31,328 nt of DNA from the IMG/VR virus record IMGVR_UViG_3300037294_000302, positions 1 through 31,328 of that record; one strand, written 5' to 3'. Below the pieces are notes generated by a model that saw only the letters and a program-made list of their open reading frames with translations, did not search any database and was not told where the DNA came from. The stretch is from a virus. Positions 20,796-30,800 of this stretch are shown one piece after another. The position numbers and the translations under genes were made by a program. The first letter of the stretch is position 1; every line of letters starts with the position of its first letter.

Positions 20796-21461
20796 ATGCT
20801 GTATAAATCGCACGGTAGTAAGTCAAGTATTCAGGATGTAGACACAAAGCAAGGAATTGTAATGGGTTATTTGTCGGCATTTGACGTAAAAGATAACGAC
20901 GGCGACGTAGTGCGGAAAGGGGCATTTGCCAAAACAATTGCCGAGCGTGGCCCGAACGGCAAAAAATCCATTCGTTTTCTCCAAGACCACGATAAATATA
21001 AAAACGTAGGTCATTTTCTGGAATTAAAAGAAGATGACTACGGACTGTATTATGAAGGAAAAGTGGGGAACTGGACAGCAGGGCAAGACTACTTAAAAAT
21101 GGTCGAAGATAAGATCATAACCCAACACTCAATAGGCTATCGAAAGATAAAAGAACAAATGAGTATTGAGGGTAATATTCTTTCTGAATTATACCTAGCC
21201 GAGGGGTCAGGTTTACAAGTAGATGCAGCTAACCCGTTTACCCCCGTAATAGGCGTAAAATCAGCCGCAGATTACGCCGAATTATTTGAAAACCTTACGA
21301 AAGCCATATCAAGTGGCACGTATTCAGACGAAACATTTAAGACGGTAATCATACCGCAATTTGAATTTATAAAAGAGCAAATAAAGCAACTCACAAAGCC
21401 GTCACCAGACACTTTGCCGACGACAGAATTTCTCGAATTAATCGAACAATTTAAAATCTAA
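20796..21461 (+). CDS. HK97-type prohead maturation protease
   Basis: A 221-aa serine protease of the HK97 family. It has GIVMGYLSAFDVKDNDGDVV near the N-terminus, the catalytic histidine in LQDHDKY (H65) and the serine in ITQHSIGY (S112), followed by the strand SELYLAEGSGLQ. It cleaves the N-terminal delta domain of the capsid protein during maturation. The next gene is the capsid, as expected. The ATG at 20796 is preferred over 20766, which would add ten residues and lies close to the opposing promoter. Confidence 0.92.
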   Translation: MLYKSHGSKSSIQDVDTKQGIVMGYLSAFDVKDNDGDVVRKGAFAKTIAERGPNGKKSIRFLQDHDKYKNVGHFLELKEDDYGLYYEGKVGNWTAGQDYLKMVEDKIITQHSIGYRKIKEQMSIEGNILSELYLAEGSGLQVDAANPFTPVIGVKSAADYAELFENLTKAISSGTYSDETFKTVIIPQFEFIKEQIKQLTKPSPDTLPTTEFLELIEQFKI

Positions 21462-21469
21462 AGCAAAGA

Positions 21470-22699
21470 ATGGAATTAATTGAAATTAAAGCCGCAATCA
21501 AAGAGCAAGCGGACGGAATCAAGTCGCAAATAGACAACCAAAAGCTAGAGTTTATCTCTATGGTTGGAGAAAAAGCCAGCCAACTAGAATTAAAATCCGC
21601 TCAGGATAAGTTAATTGAACTGACCGACTTATTAACTAAGCAGCAGGACAAGCTAGACAATATCGAACTAAGTCGCAAAAGCACGAATCAAACGGGTTCG
21701 ATATTCGCTAACCAGTTAGCGGAGAAAGTATTTACAAAAGACAACATCCCAAAAATAAAAAGCGGGATGAGAATGACGTTTGACGACATTCAGCTAAAAG
21801 CCGTATCGGATATGACACGTGGCTATTCTGCCACAGCAGGATTGCGGGACCTTTTTGCCGATGTTGAAGCAGGCATTGCCAAAGCCCCAAAAGCAACGCC
21901 AAATGTATTGGATTATATCCGAATCGGAACAACTAATTCAGAAATCGTAAAGTGGGTTATCAAGACAGCTTCGGAAGGCGGCGTGAGTCAAACTGCCGAA
22001 GGAGCCAAGTTCAATCAAGTTTCTTATAAGTTTGACAAGGAGCAAGCATCTGCAAAGAAAACAACCGCTTATTCTAAAATCTCAAAAGAGAACATCGAAG
22101 ATGTAGATTTCACGTTGAACGAAACGATTGTCGAGTTACGCGAGGATTTCTTAATCCAAGTTGGAACCCAAGTACTTAGCGGAGACAATTCAGGCGAGAA
22201 TCATAATGGTATTATTAACCAAGCAAGTGCTTTTGCTCGTCAGGCAGGCATAGGAACCTTAACGGGTGTCACTATGCGAGATGTTTTAGAACACGCATAT
22301 TTGCAAATTCTCGTAGCCGGTAAGGGGAAATATACGCCTAATGCCTGCTTAATTAGTCCAGCAGACTTGACGAAAATTAAAACAATTAAAGACAGCACAG
22401 GACAGTACGTAATGCCTTTGTATCTTTCAAACACGGGTTACGATGTTAACGGCATTCCTTTGATTGCTGACCATAACATTACGCCGGGAACTTTTCTGAT
22501 GGCAGACTTTACGAAGTTCGCATGGTTCAATTACCGAGCCTTGACGATTAATACGTATGACCAAAACGAAGATGATGTCTTGAAAGATTTTATCACAATC
22601 GCGGGTTCGCTTAGAGCCGTATCACGTATCAAAACTCCAGAACTAGGTGCGTTTGTTAAGGGGACATTTTCAACGGCGGTTACTGCATTACAAGCGTAA
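21470..22699 (+). CDS. Major capsid protein, HK97 fold
   Basis: A 409-aa protein nine bases after the protease. Residues 1-75 are a charged coiled-coil delta domain (MELIEIKAAIKEQADGIKSQ and following). The mature part carries family-typical segments: PNVLDYIRIGTTNSEIVKWV, EGAKFNQVSYKF, AYSKISKENIEDVDF, TQVLSGDNSGENHNGII, and the C-terminal DDVLKDFITIAGSLRAVSRI. The delta domain guides assembly and is removed by the protease; the exact cleavage site cannot be placed by eye, but it should lie between about residues 75 and 115. Confidence 0.93.
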   Translation: MELIEIKAAIKEQADGIKSQIDNQKLEFISMVGEKASQLELKSAQDKLIELTDLLTKQQDKLDNIELSRKSTNQTGSIFANQLAEKVFTKDNIPKIKSGMRMTFDDIQLKAVSDMTRGYSATAGLRDLFADVEAGIAKAPKATPNVLDYIRIGTTNSEIVKWVIKTASEGGVSQTAEGAKFNQVSYKFDKEQASAKKTTAYSKISKENIEDVDFTLNETIVELREDFLIQVGTQVLSGDNSGENHNGIINQASAFARQAGIGTLTGVTMRDVLEHAYLQILVAGKGKYTPNACLISPADLTKIKTIKDSTGQYVMPLYLSNTGYDVNGIPLIADHNITPGTFLMADFTKFAWFNYRALTINTYDQNEDDVLKDFITIAGSLRAVSRIKTPELGAFVKGTFSTAVTALQA

Positions 22700-22704
22700 A
22701 AAAT

Positions 22705-22839
22705 ATGTATAAAGTTGCAATTGAGTTTGCAGGGTTAAAGGTAGGGGCAGTTCTAACGAACGTCCCTGCCGAATACCTAAACGAACTTATCAAAGACGGT
22801 TTAATTACCGAAATAAAAAACACTAAAGCGAAAAAATGA
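22705..22839 (+). CDS. Small head-region protein, 44 aa
   Basis: MYKVAIEFAGLKVGAVLTNV, then PAEYLNELIKDGLITEIKNT. The stop overlaps the next ATG (ATGA). Short proteins of this kind often lie between capsid and connector genes in HK97-like phages; the strand-helix layout is compact, but no family is certain. Confidence 0.65.
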   Translation: MYKVAIEFAGLKVGAVLTNVPAEYLNELIKDGLITEIKNTKAKK

Positions 22840-23345
22840 CCTACGGAATTATCGTAAAGAAGTCGGGTGAAACCATCGGTGCGGAGCCAGTTAGCTTATC
22901 GGACGTGAAGCAATATCTAAACGTAACTTTTGATGCTCACGACGCTAAACTAACTCGATTAATTACGTCTATCCGTGAGTCGTTAGAGCAATTCAAGAAC
23001 GTAACACTAATAGACGAACGTAGTGTTAATGTGTCTTGGCAGACATTTTGTGATGATGAACCCCTCCCGTTTCTTCCAATTAAGGCAAACACAACCGTTA
23101 CCGTAACAGACCTTTTAGGCGTTGCGATTGATGCAAGTTTGTTCACATTGTTAGATACGGGCGGTTTCATTACCTTAGTTGGGGAGTTTCCCAACGGTGT
23201 CAAGCTAAGTTACATTACATCAAAGCAGTCTATTTCAAATAATATCAAAGAGTTATTGATTCGCTCGGTAGCCTCTTGTTTTGAAAGCGATATGACACCG
23301 AAACAATCAGTACGCAAACATTTTAATTATGTCGAAATCTATTAA
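22836..23345 (+). CDS. Head-tail connector, gp6-like
   Basis: A 169-aa protein. The opening pattern EPVSLSDVKQYLNVTFDAHD, later LTRLITSIRESLEQFKNVTL, is the helical core of the HK97 gp6 / SPP1 gp15 adaptor family. Beta strands follow (INVSW-like NVSWQTF and TVTVTDLLG). Twelve copies would dock under the portal and hold the DNA after packaging. It overlaps the next gene by 17 bases. Confidence 0.8.
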   Translation: MTYGIIVKKSGETIGAEPVSLSDVKQYLNVTFDAHDAKLTRLITSIRESLEQFKNVTLIDERSVNVSWQTFCDDEPLPFLPIKANTTVTVTDLLGVAIDASLFTLLDTGGFITLVGEFPNGVKLSYITSKQSISNNIKELLIRSVASCFESDMTPKQSVRKHFNYVEIY

Positions 23346-23535
23346 GCCTAAACTAACTCCCGAAGAAATTAAAGAAATTACCGATTTGGTTTTTTTGACC
23401 AATACGAGTATCGACGGGGTGGTTTATCAACAAGGACAGCAAGTTCTTTCGGTTTCTTTAGGCATTGATAAAACAAGATTGGACAATATTTTAAACCGCT
23501 CATTAGCACGATACAAGGACGATGGAGAATTTTAG
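23329..23535 (+). CDS. Small connector-region protein, 68 aa
   Basis: MSKSIKPKLTPEEIKEITDL, then VFLTNTSIDGVVYQQGQQVL. It overlaps both neighbours (17 and 14 bases), which supports a real gene. Helix, strand and helix layout; no family is recognised. It may be an adaptor accessory or a remnant of a longer connector. Confidence 0.6.
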   Translation: MSKSIKPKLTPEEIKEITDLVFLTNTSIDGVVYQQGQQVLSVSLGIDKTRLDNILNRSLARYKDDGEF

Positions 23536-23833
23536 TGAACCAATTCAGATATGTTCAAAGGCAAAAGCGACAGATGCAGCGGGTGGCGTAATCGAATCAA
23601 TCGAAACAATTCACGACACAGTAAACGCAATTATTACGCAATTAGCCCCGAACAAGGATAGCAACGGCAGCCGTCAGGAGTTCGGCCAAAGATACAATAT
23701 AGAGATTTGGAGGAACCCGACTTATGACATTAATGAAAGTTACTACATCAAGTTCCGTTCGTTTCGCTTAACGATTCAGTCAGTTTTATTCACCCAAGAT
23801 GATAAAAAGGTAATAATTATAGCAGCACGATGA
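23522..23833 (+). CDS. Head closure / head-tail joining protein
   Basis: A 103-aa, mostly beta protein: CSKAKATDAAGGVIESIETI, later RYNIEIWRNPTYDINESYYI and VLFTQDDKKVIIIAAR. Size, fold pattern and position between the gp6-like and gp10-like genes match SPP1 gp16-type head-closure proteins, which plug the connector and receive the tail. The stop overlaps the next ATG (ATGA). Confidence 0.75.
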   Translation: MENFSEPIQICSKAKATDAAGGVIESIETIHDTVNAIITQLAPNKDSNGSRQEFGQRYNIEIWRNPTYDINESYYIKFRSFRLTIQSVLFTQDDKKVIIIAAR

Positions 23834-24243
23834 ACGGTTTAACCAATTTTGATGAATGGCGAAAGCAGGCAGAAGCCTATAAAAGAGCCGTGAAGCAAGT
23901 AGCACAGCAGAACATTGAAGAAGCGGCGGGATATGCCGAAACAATGGCGAAGGGTTCCGCCCCCGTTCAATACGGTTTTCACCGTCAGAATATAAAAGGC
24001 TCCGTTGAAAATGCGGGGTACACGGCACGGTTAACAGCTAACGCCACATACGCACCTTATTTGGAGTTCGGTACGGGTGGCGGTGTTGACGTTCCGCGAG
24101 GATTTGAAACGATGGCAAACCAGCTAAAAGGGCGTGGGATTAGGCAAGTAAACCTACCCGCACGGCCTCACATTATTCCCGCCGCATATTCGGCACTTGA
24201 CTTTTTGACACGCAACATCGAAGCCGATTTAGATAAGTTATGA
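23830..24243 (+). CDS. HK97 gp10-like head-tail protein
   Basis: A 137-aa protein with the family signatures GSAPVQYGFHRQNI (42-55, in place of PVDTGRL), YAPYLEFGT (74-82) and ARPHIIPA (about 112-119). The HK97 gp10 family acts at the head-tail interface during tail attachment. The start and stop both overlap neighbours as ATGA. Confidence 0.88.
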   Translation: MNGLTNFDEWRKQAEAYKRAVKQVAQQNIEEAAGYAETMAKGSAPVQYGFHRQNIKGSVENAGYTARLTANATYAPYLEFGTGGGVDVPRGFETMANQLKGRGIRQVNLPARPHIIPAAYSALDFLTRNIEADLDKL

Positions 24244-24665
24244 AAGATGCTACGTTCTATCTGCTTACTGAAATTTACAGAATCCTGAATGGTAACGTTT
24301 CGGGTGATGTCTTTTCTATTGAGCAGCCACACAGCGAAACGTTTAATTTATTTGCAAAGGTTACGAGCGGGTTTATGACTTCGAGCAACACAAAAGACAC
24401 CTTCACGGGGACTTACGTGGCTAACGTGGACGTAATAAATCGAGTAAGTAACACCGCATTAAGTTACGCTGCCTTAGATGCCCTTTGTAACGAGATAACA
24501 GCATTATTAACGCCAACGCCGAATCAAAAAGGCATGGTTGAGAATAACGATTTTAGCCCAATTTATGTACGGGTAACAGGAAGCACAAGTTTCACGGACA
24601 CAAACGACACGAACTACATTTTACGACGAGTTTTAAACATTGAATCACGAATTAAACAAAAATAA
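24240..24665 (+). CDS. Tail completion / terminator protein (DUF3168-like)
   Basis: A 141-aa protein in the place of the tail terminator, between gp10-like and tail tube genes. It starts with a helix (MKDATFYLLTEIYRILNGNV), then a strand rich in Y/V (GTYVANVDVINRV), a second helix (YAALDALCNEITALL) and closing strands (SFTDTNDTNYILRRVLNIES). This helix-strand order fits the tail-terminator fold that caps the tail tube. Sequence signatures are weak, so context matters. Confidence 0.7.
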   Translation: MKDATFYLLTEIYRILNGNVSGDVFSIEQPHSETFNLFAKVTSGFMTSSNTKDTFTGTYVANVDVINRVSNTALSYAALDALCNEITALLTPTPNQKGMVENNDFSPIYVRVTGSTSFTDTNDTNYILRRVLNIESRIKQK

Positions 24666-24667
24666 TT

Positions 24668-25117
24668 ATGAGCCACATTTTAGGTAACAACTACCGTCTT
24701 TCTATCGACATGGGTTTGGATACTCCTACTTGGAAAACATTTCAAGACGAAGTAACGGTAACATTAACGCCAACCAATGATAAGGTTGAGGTGACAAGCA
24801 AGGACACGGGCAAGCATAAGAAGCACATTAAAACGTTGCTCGATCACACCGTAAGCATCACGGCGATTGAGAACAACGCACCCGGGGCAAACTCATTGAA
24901 CTACAATGACATTTACTCTTTGTACTTACTGAATTATTCAGATGCAAACGGCGGTGTTAAGTCTTTCAAGTTACAATCAACCGTTTCGGGTGATAACCTA
25001 TTTTCTTTCACCGGATTTGTTGAATCCCCAACCCTACCCGCTCCGAATAACGGATTGGTTGAGTATTCATTTAACGTACAAGTTGTTTCGCTTCCAACCA
25101 TTGCCCAAGTAGCATGA
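24668..25117 (+). CDS. Major tail tube protein
   Basis: A 149-aa protein of the TP901-1/phage lambda gpV-like tube group: DEVTVTLTPTNDKVEVTSKD and WKTF, later LDHTVSITAIENNAP and FSFTGFVESPTLPAPNNGLV with a closing strand QVVSLPT. It lies immediately before the tail assembly chaperone genes, the invariant order in long-tailed phages. The stop overlaps the next start (ATGA). Confidence 0.85.
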   Translation: MSHILGNNYRLSIDMGLDTPTWKTFQDEVTVTLTPTNDKVEVTSKDTGKHKKHIKTLLDHTVSITAIENNAPGANSLNYNDIYSLYLLNYSDANGGVKSFKLQSTVSGDNLFSFTGFVESPTLPAPNNGLVEYSFNVQVVSLPTIAQVA

Positions 25118-25473
25118 CATTTGAATTAAAACACGGCGAAAACGCCCTTTCACTTTCGGTAAGCGTAAAATCTATGCGGATGGCGTTGGCAACGATGCAA
25201 AGTATGGGGTTTAACGTCGAAGCCTTAGACGTATTCACGCAAAGCGAATTCATGATGGAGTACGCATACAGTGCTTATGTCTTACAATGCCGCTTAGACC
25301 GCAAGCCAGTTGCGTTTAACGTGGTAGAGTTTGAGGATATTATAACCGCAGAGGTTGAAGAAAAGATCAGTAATTTACCTGAACTTTTTGAAGAATTAGC
25401 AAACTCTTTGGTCAGTACCGTTGAAAAGCAACAAAAAAAAACGAAGGGGAAAGTCAAACCGACGATGAATTAG
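25114..25473 (+). CDS. Tail assembly chaperone, short form (gpG-like)
   Basis: A 119-aa protein produced when ribosomes stay in frame: MTFELKHGENALSLSVSVKS, then a helical region, ending in a lysine-rich tail (KQQKKTKGKVKP). It is followed in the -1 frame by a 117-residue open region, so the pair corresponds to gpG and gpGT of lambda. These chaperones coat the tape measure during tail assembly and are not in the mature virion. Size and place between tube and tape measure genes fit exactly. Confidence 0.82.
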   Translation: MTFELKHGENALSLSVSVKSMRMALATMQSMGFNVEALDVFTQSEFMMEYAYSAYVLQCRLDRKPVAFNVVEFEDIITAEVEEKISNLPELFEELANSLVSTVEKQQKKTKGKVKPTMN

Positions 25474-25793
25474 AAGCATACTTTTGTGGTGAACTTGGGC
25501 TTGCTCCTACGCTATTTTGGTATCAAATGACGTGGCGGCAAGCCCTTAACCTTTCAGAGGGTCACAGAAAAAAAGTAGCCCGCGAGTTTGACCGTGAAAA
25601 GTTATTGCACCGAGGCGTTTATACAATGATTCATAACTTCTTAGTTAAGGAGGGCGACCGTAAAGAAGCCCACGTACTTTACCCGACTGAATTTGACGAT
25701 CAGCAAGAAAAAGAAAATTATAGCATGCCAATTGCTAACGTGAAAAACTTATTTTATACAATATTTGCCGACAAGGTTGTAAAGGATGAATAA
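25114..25793 (+). CDS. Tail assembly chaperone, frameshifted long form (gpGT-like)
   Basis: Predicted product of a -1 shift: 109 residues from 25114-25440, then 117 from 25440-25793 (226 aa in all). After the shift the frame reads NEGESQTDDELEAYFCGELG, LAPTLFWYQMTWRQALNLSE and on to KVVKDE. ELGL-P-x-x-F and M-T-W-R-Q-A are typical of the T domain, and they begin well before the first ATG of this frame at 25527, so independent initiation would miss half the conserved region. The T domain recruits tube protein to the chaperone-coated tape measure. The end overlaps the tape measure gene by eight bases. Confidence 0.78.
25434..25440 (+). promoter_or_regulatory. -1 ribosomal frameshift site (A AAA AAA)
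   Basis: Nine A bases at 25433-25441 give the slippery heptamer A AAA AAA in register with the short-form frame (codons at 25435-25437 and 25438-25440). After a -1 slip the next codon is AAC at 25440-25442 and the frame stays open to 25793. Confidence 0.78.
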
Positions 25794-27828
25794 TAAATTA
25801 TTTGTTGACATAGATGCACTAACCAATAAGTTCAACGCCAAAGTGAACGGGGCGATGGATAAGCTGCAAAACTTTGGCGATAAAGCTACAATGGTTGGCG
25901 GTGCGTTATCTATTGCAATAACCGTTCCGGTATTATTAGCGGCAAGACAAGCCATTGCTGCTGCTTCTAATGTAGAGGAAGCCCAGAATAAAGTTAACGT
26001 TGCCTTTAAGACTTCATCGGGTGTTATTCACGAGTTCGCAAAGGACAGCCTAACCAATTTCGGTATCAGTTCAGGGGCGGCACTTGACGCAGCGGCGTTG
26101 TTCGGCGATATGGCTACAAGCATGGGCATCAACACCGGTCAGGCAGCAGAAATGAGTAAAACGCTTGTCGGGTTAGCCGGAGATTTGTCAAGTTTTAAGA
26201 ACATACAAATAGACGTAGCAGAAACAGCCCTCAAATCAATCTTTACGGGCGAAACAGAAAGTCTAAAAGGTTTGGGAATTGTAATGACGGAAGCCAACTT
26301 AAAGGCATTCGCATTGTCGGAAGGTATTCAAAAGAATATCCGTGACATGACCGAAAGTGAAAAGGTCAATTTACGGTACGCCTTTGTAATGGCAAAGACG
26401 ACCAACGCACAAGGAGATTTCGCCCGAACGTCAGACGGGGTGGCAAACCAAACCCGAATTTTAGAGGAAAGTATTAAACAACTTTCGGCGGGATTTGGAG
26501 AGCGGTTACTTCCGATGTACGCCAAAGTATTACAGTCAGTTAATAAGGTTATTACCTACTTTGACAACTTAGACGGTGGCACAAAGGATTTAATTTTGCA
26601 AGTCGGAGGTTTAGCCGCCGCTATTGGGCCGCTATTGTTGGGCGTTGGTGGGGTTATTCAATTAATGCCAGCTTTAACGTTAGGATTTGCCGCACTCACG
26701 GGGCCGATTGGTTTAACCGTTGGGGCGTTAACCCTCGCAGGAGTTGCCATTTATAAATATGTAGATGATTGGGAGAAGGCTTTCGCACGTATTGAAAAGG
26801 CATATTTGCAATTAAAAGTTGTAACGGGTGCGGTGTTTGGAAGCACCACAGCCGAGGTAGACACATCGCAAATCGAAAAACTAAACAAGGTTATTGGCAG
26901 GACTTACGAAATAGCTGATAAATTGTACAAAAACCCTGCGTTTGACTTCTTGCGGGGGGGGCAGTCGTCTTTTGCGGGTATGGGTGCAAACATCCCGAAA
27001 ACAGCACCAAAGCCCACTAATCCACTTGCGGGACTTGGAACGGGGATTGACGGAGTAAAAAAATTAAAAGAACTTGCCAAAAAACACGATAATGCGATTT
27101 TAGATTATAGGCTCAGAATCCAAAAGTCACTTGAATTGGCACGGTCTAAAATAGCTGATGCGGGGGCGGGTATTTCGTCGATGTCGAGCATTACAGCGGC
27201 AGGAACGGGCGGGAAACAAATTGGAAGCCAGATTGCTGAACTGTTCGATTTAGAGGGGTTTGGGGATAATTTGGATAAGCGAGTCGAGGAAATTAAAAAA
27301 AAGATAAAGCAAGCCGCAAAAGGAATCGGCGTAACCATGACCGAAGCTGAATTACTAATAAAAACTGCAAAAGAAGCATCTATGGACGTAGCTTTTGCAG
27401 AATTAGCCAACGGGTTAAGTGAGGGGATAGCATCCATTTTTAATCAAGATATAGATTTTAGCTTTAAAGATTTAGTCGGGAAAATACTTAGTGCAATTGG
27501 TAGTATGTTAATATCAATAGCGACTCCATTGGTTGCGGCGATGGCGTTTGCAAATGTCGCTACTCTAGGAACGATGTCAGCCCAACAGGTAGCATCGGTA
27601 AAAATGCTTGGTGCTGGTATAGCTATGAAAGGTAGCGGCATGGCAATGAGCGCGAACACAAACAGTAATTCGCAGATAAGTTCTCCCCGACAAGGCGGCG
27701 GGAGTTTCGGCGGCAGTAGTGGGTTTACTATGCCAACCCTAAATTTGAATATTAACGGAGTCTTAAAAGGCAACGGAACAGAACTACAAGCAGTACTCAA
27801 TAACACTCAATATTCTTGGAATGGCTAA
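25786..27828 (+). CDS. Tail tape measure protein
   Basis: A 680-aa protein. The N-terminal region (1-60) has an amphipathic helix and a hydrophobic stretch (VGGALSIAITVPVLLAARQA). The TP901-type core follows (FKTSSGVIHEFAKDSLTNFG, later IFTGETESLKGLGIVMTEAN and FGERLLPMYAKVLQSVNKVI), then hydrophobic segments at about 270-320 and 565-600, and a G/S-rich C-terminus. It fixes tail length and helps form the channel for DNA. At about 1.5 Angstrom per residue the tail would be near 100 nm. Its end overlaps the next gene by eight bases. Confidence 0.93.
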   Translation: MNNKLFVDIDALTNKFNAKVNGAMDKLQNFGDKATMVGGALSIAITVPVLLAARQAIAAASNVEEAQNKVNVAFKTSSGVIHEFAKDSLTNFGISSGAALDAAALFGDMATSMGINTGQAAEMSKTLVGLAGDLSSFKNIQIDVAETALKSIFTGETESLKGLGIVMTEANLKAFALSEGIQKNIRDMTESEKVNLRYAFVMAKTTNAQGDFARTSDGVANQTRILEESIKQLSAGFGERLLPMYAKVLQSVNKVITYFDNLDGGTKDLILQVGGLAAAIGPLLLGVGGVIQLMPALTLGFAALTGPIGLTVGALTLAGVAIYKYVDDWEKAFARIEKAYLQLKVVTGAVFGSTTAEVDTSQIEKLNKVIGRTYEIADKLYKNPAFDFLRGGQSSFAGMGANIPKTAPKPTNPLAGLGTGIDGVKKLKELAKKHDNAILDYRLRIQKSLELARSKIADAGAGISSMSSITAAGTGGKQIGSQIAELFDLEGFGDNLDKRVEEIKKKIKQAAKGIGVTMTEAELLIKTAKEASMDVAFAELANGLSEGIASIFNQDIDFSFKDLVGKILSAIGSMLISIATPLVAAMAFANVATLGTMSAQQVASVKMLGAGIAMKGSGMAMSANTNSNSQISSPRQGGGSFGGSSGFTMPTLNLNINGVLKGNGTELQAVLNNTQYSWNG

Positions 27829-30800
27829 ATCACTAAAATATTTTTACGAATACAAAGATTACCGCGAAACCCTACACCGTGTGGAGATACACGTGGAAGG
27901 TTTTGCGGGAACAGCCGTTGAGTTGGCAGCGGGGGGTGAACCGTTCAGTATTCAACAAAACAAAGAGGTAGCACAGCAATATTTAGGCGGGTTAGTACCT
28001 ACAAAATTTAAGCTACAAGCCGTATCGAATTCAAATTTTAATGCTGCTTCCTTTGTCTCCGAAAATTACGGAGATGTAGCTATCTTAAAAAAGCTAGACA
28101 GGGTAGTTGAGTATGAAGGGATTTTAACTCCTTTTGAATCGAAGGATTTAGACTTGCCGAACGGAATGTTTGTTACTGATTTGGAAGCCGAATTGGGAGT
28201 CGTCTACCTGAAAAACGTTACTTACGCCCATACTACTAATAGAATTACATTATTAGCGGTAGTTAAGAAGTGTTTGGATAGACTAAGTTACTTAACAGCG
28301 TTTAATTTTGAAGTAATAGCGAACGGCGTTTTATCCGTTGATAATGGCGGCGTAACAACTTGTACGTGGTTCGATTCGTATATTAACGAAGAGAACTTTG
28401 ACGGGTTAAGCTGTTTAGACGTTTTGAATGAAGTAATACCTTCATATATCGAATTAACGTTTGACAAATCAAAATGGGTTCTTCGTGATGTGTCCGAACT
28501 GAATGCGGGCAACTCGGTTTCAAAACTCTATAACAACGCCTTAACGCTACTTTCAACGTCCGACTACTTACGCCCCACCGCAACGATACAACGCTTGTCA
28601 GGCGGCAGCTTTGGTAAGTCTTTTAGCTTTTCTAACATCACCGTTCAGAAAGAAAAGAGCCGTAGAAAAAAGTTGTTACCGATTGGCGAAATGGACAGCG
28701 TAACGGGATGGACCTACGACGGCGGCGACTATGAATCAGAGTTGATGGAGTTCGCAGACGGGAAGTTATTCAATAAGGGGTTTTCGTCTTTTCAGGGTAG
28801 CAACAACCTAACCCACTACATCAATGCGGCGGGGGTTTCTTACTTTCCAAACAATAATATATTCGAGAATAATGAGTTAGAACAATTAAAAATAAGCATC
28901 AAAGCCGAATCGCAGGGAAATCTAAGGAATCTGCGTTTCCAAATAATTGCGGTTCAAGTTGGTTTGAATAAAAGCTACTTTTTGACAAATGAAGGGGCGT
29001 GGTACGAACAAGTTGACGGACTCTCAAATACTCCGATTTACGAAGTTCCAATTCAAGAACAAGAATTTACGATTACTCTACCAAAACCGCCACATAATCC
29101 GGGTAACTTTCTTTTTCGATTACCGCAAAGCGACGGGATATTTTCAGACGATTCGATTATACCTACGACTAATATAGAGTATAAGCTATTTATCAAGGTG
29201 CTGCTTCCTGAAAGGCTAGGGTCAGTAGACCCCGCAGCATTCGTAGATTCAAGAATCGACTACATTAGAGTAAGTCAACAAAACCTAATTGATATCGGAG
29301 CCGAAGGGTTTGAACGCTCGTTTGGTGGAGCCATTAAAGCCGATAGGACGAACAATCTACCCGTAAAATTTAACGTCGGTTATCCGTTAGAACCGAGTGG
29401 GTTAGAAACGCTTTACCCTACCGCCGCGGCGACTACCTCGCTAAAGTTCTTCAAACCCTACCACAACGGCACGTTTAAAGGTATAACCGAATACATTGCG
29501 GACAGATATTTGAGTAGCCTATCAAAGCGATTAAAAACGTATGATGGGCAAGTGAACAGCGAATTGACGTTTGGTAGTATTGTCGCAATCGACTCCGTAA
29601 AATATCGGGTTCATACTTACGATTACAATACTCGTACAAGATTTGCAAAAGTTCGATTAGTAGAATTGACCACCAACGCAGTAACGGCAAGTGTCCAAGA
29701 CCTAATTAATCCATTCAACAAAGCGGTTGAGTTGGCGTTACGCAACATCCCCCGCGAAGGATTAAAATACGACACACTTTTTGGAAATGAAAATTTCACA
29801 AGTAAGCTAAACGGGTCAGGGCAACTGGTTATAGGGTTACGTTCACAACTGCGAGCCGAAACTTTCTTAGCAAAGGCGGGTGAGGTATTCTTACGCAAAG
29901 AAGGTAACGAAGCAGGAACGGGATTGATTTGGGTTGATAACGATTTGACCGAAACCGATTCGATTAAACCCGTAACGGATGGATTCGCTTTCAAAAGCGA
30001 AGATAATGCATATACCGCCATTCTGGACTTCTCCGAACTTACGTCCAATGTCGTTTTGAAGGTTCCAGTTCTTGCAGCAGACAGCACAATCGCTACGGAT
30101 GCAACGGCATGGATGCGTGGAGCCACGAACGTATTAGCCGCAAAAGATTTCATCGGTTCGGCAAGTGGGGACTTCGACATTGGGATTAAGCGTAATAACG
30201 TTGAGATATTAACGGTAAAAAGCAGGGGGGTTGATATTGATGGAAGGTTGAGCGTAAACAATAACCTTACGGAGTCTGTCAATTTCAAGAACCTTTATTT
30301 TTCCAATCCACTCGAATCAGCCACGAACTTTGCAAGGAGCGGTATATTTAACAACGCCGATTACGCTTCCGTAAATGGCGTTAAAAAATGGAAAATAAAA
30401 AACATAGGGGCAAACGATGCAGCAGGATTATTATTTGGCAATAGCGGGGAAATTGACCTTATAAGTGTCCAAAATACGGGGGCAACGGAGAAGGATTTGA
30501 CACATTCTGAATTGTTAGATAATTCGGTAATGTTTATTTCTGCGAGCAAGCTAACGGGATTTGGCACACGGACCCCGCAAAGTATTATTCACATTGAATC
30601 AGATGCTCCCGTTTTGACCGTAAAAAGCAAAAACGGAGGAAGCGGATTAAGAATAAACGTTTTGAACACAAATAGTTCCCTTTTTCGCGTTCAGCTCGAA
30701 GGGAGTACTAAGGCACAACTAAACACGTCGGGTGAATTAAGTATAAATAACTTAAAGATTTCAAATAATGCTGCGGTTGGCAAAGTTTGGCAATGTAATA

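Noticed and set aside
25527-25793. 88-aa gene starting at MTWRQALNL
   Set aside because: Conserved T-domain residues begin upstream of this ATG and join the short-form frame at a slippery A-run; better read as the frameshifted extension.
27105-27806. Two minus-strand ORFs over 100 aa
   Set aside because: Antisense shadows of the tape measure C-terminus.
29623-30288. 221-aa minus-strand ORF
   Set aside because: Antisense to the continuous large tail protein, which reads open through this whole stretch with tail-like residues.
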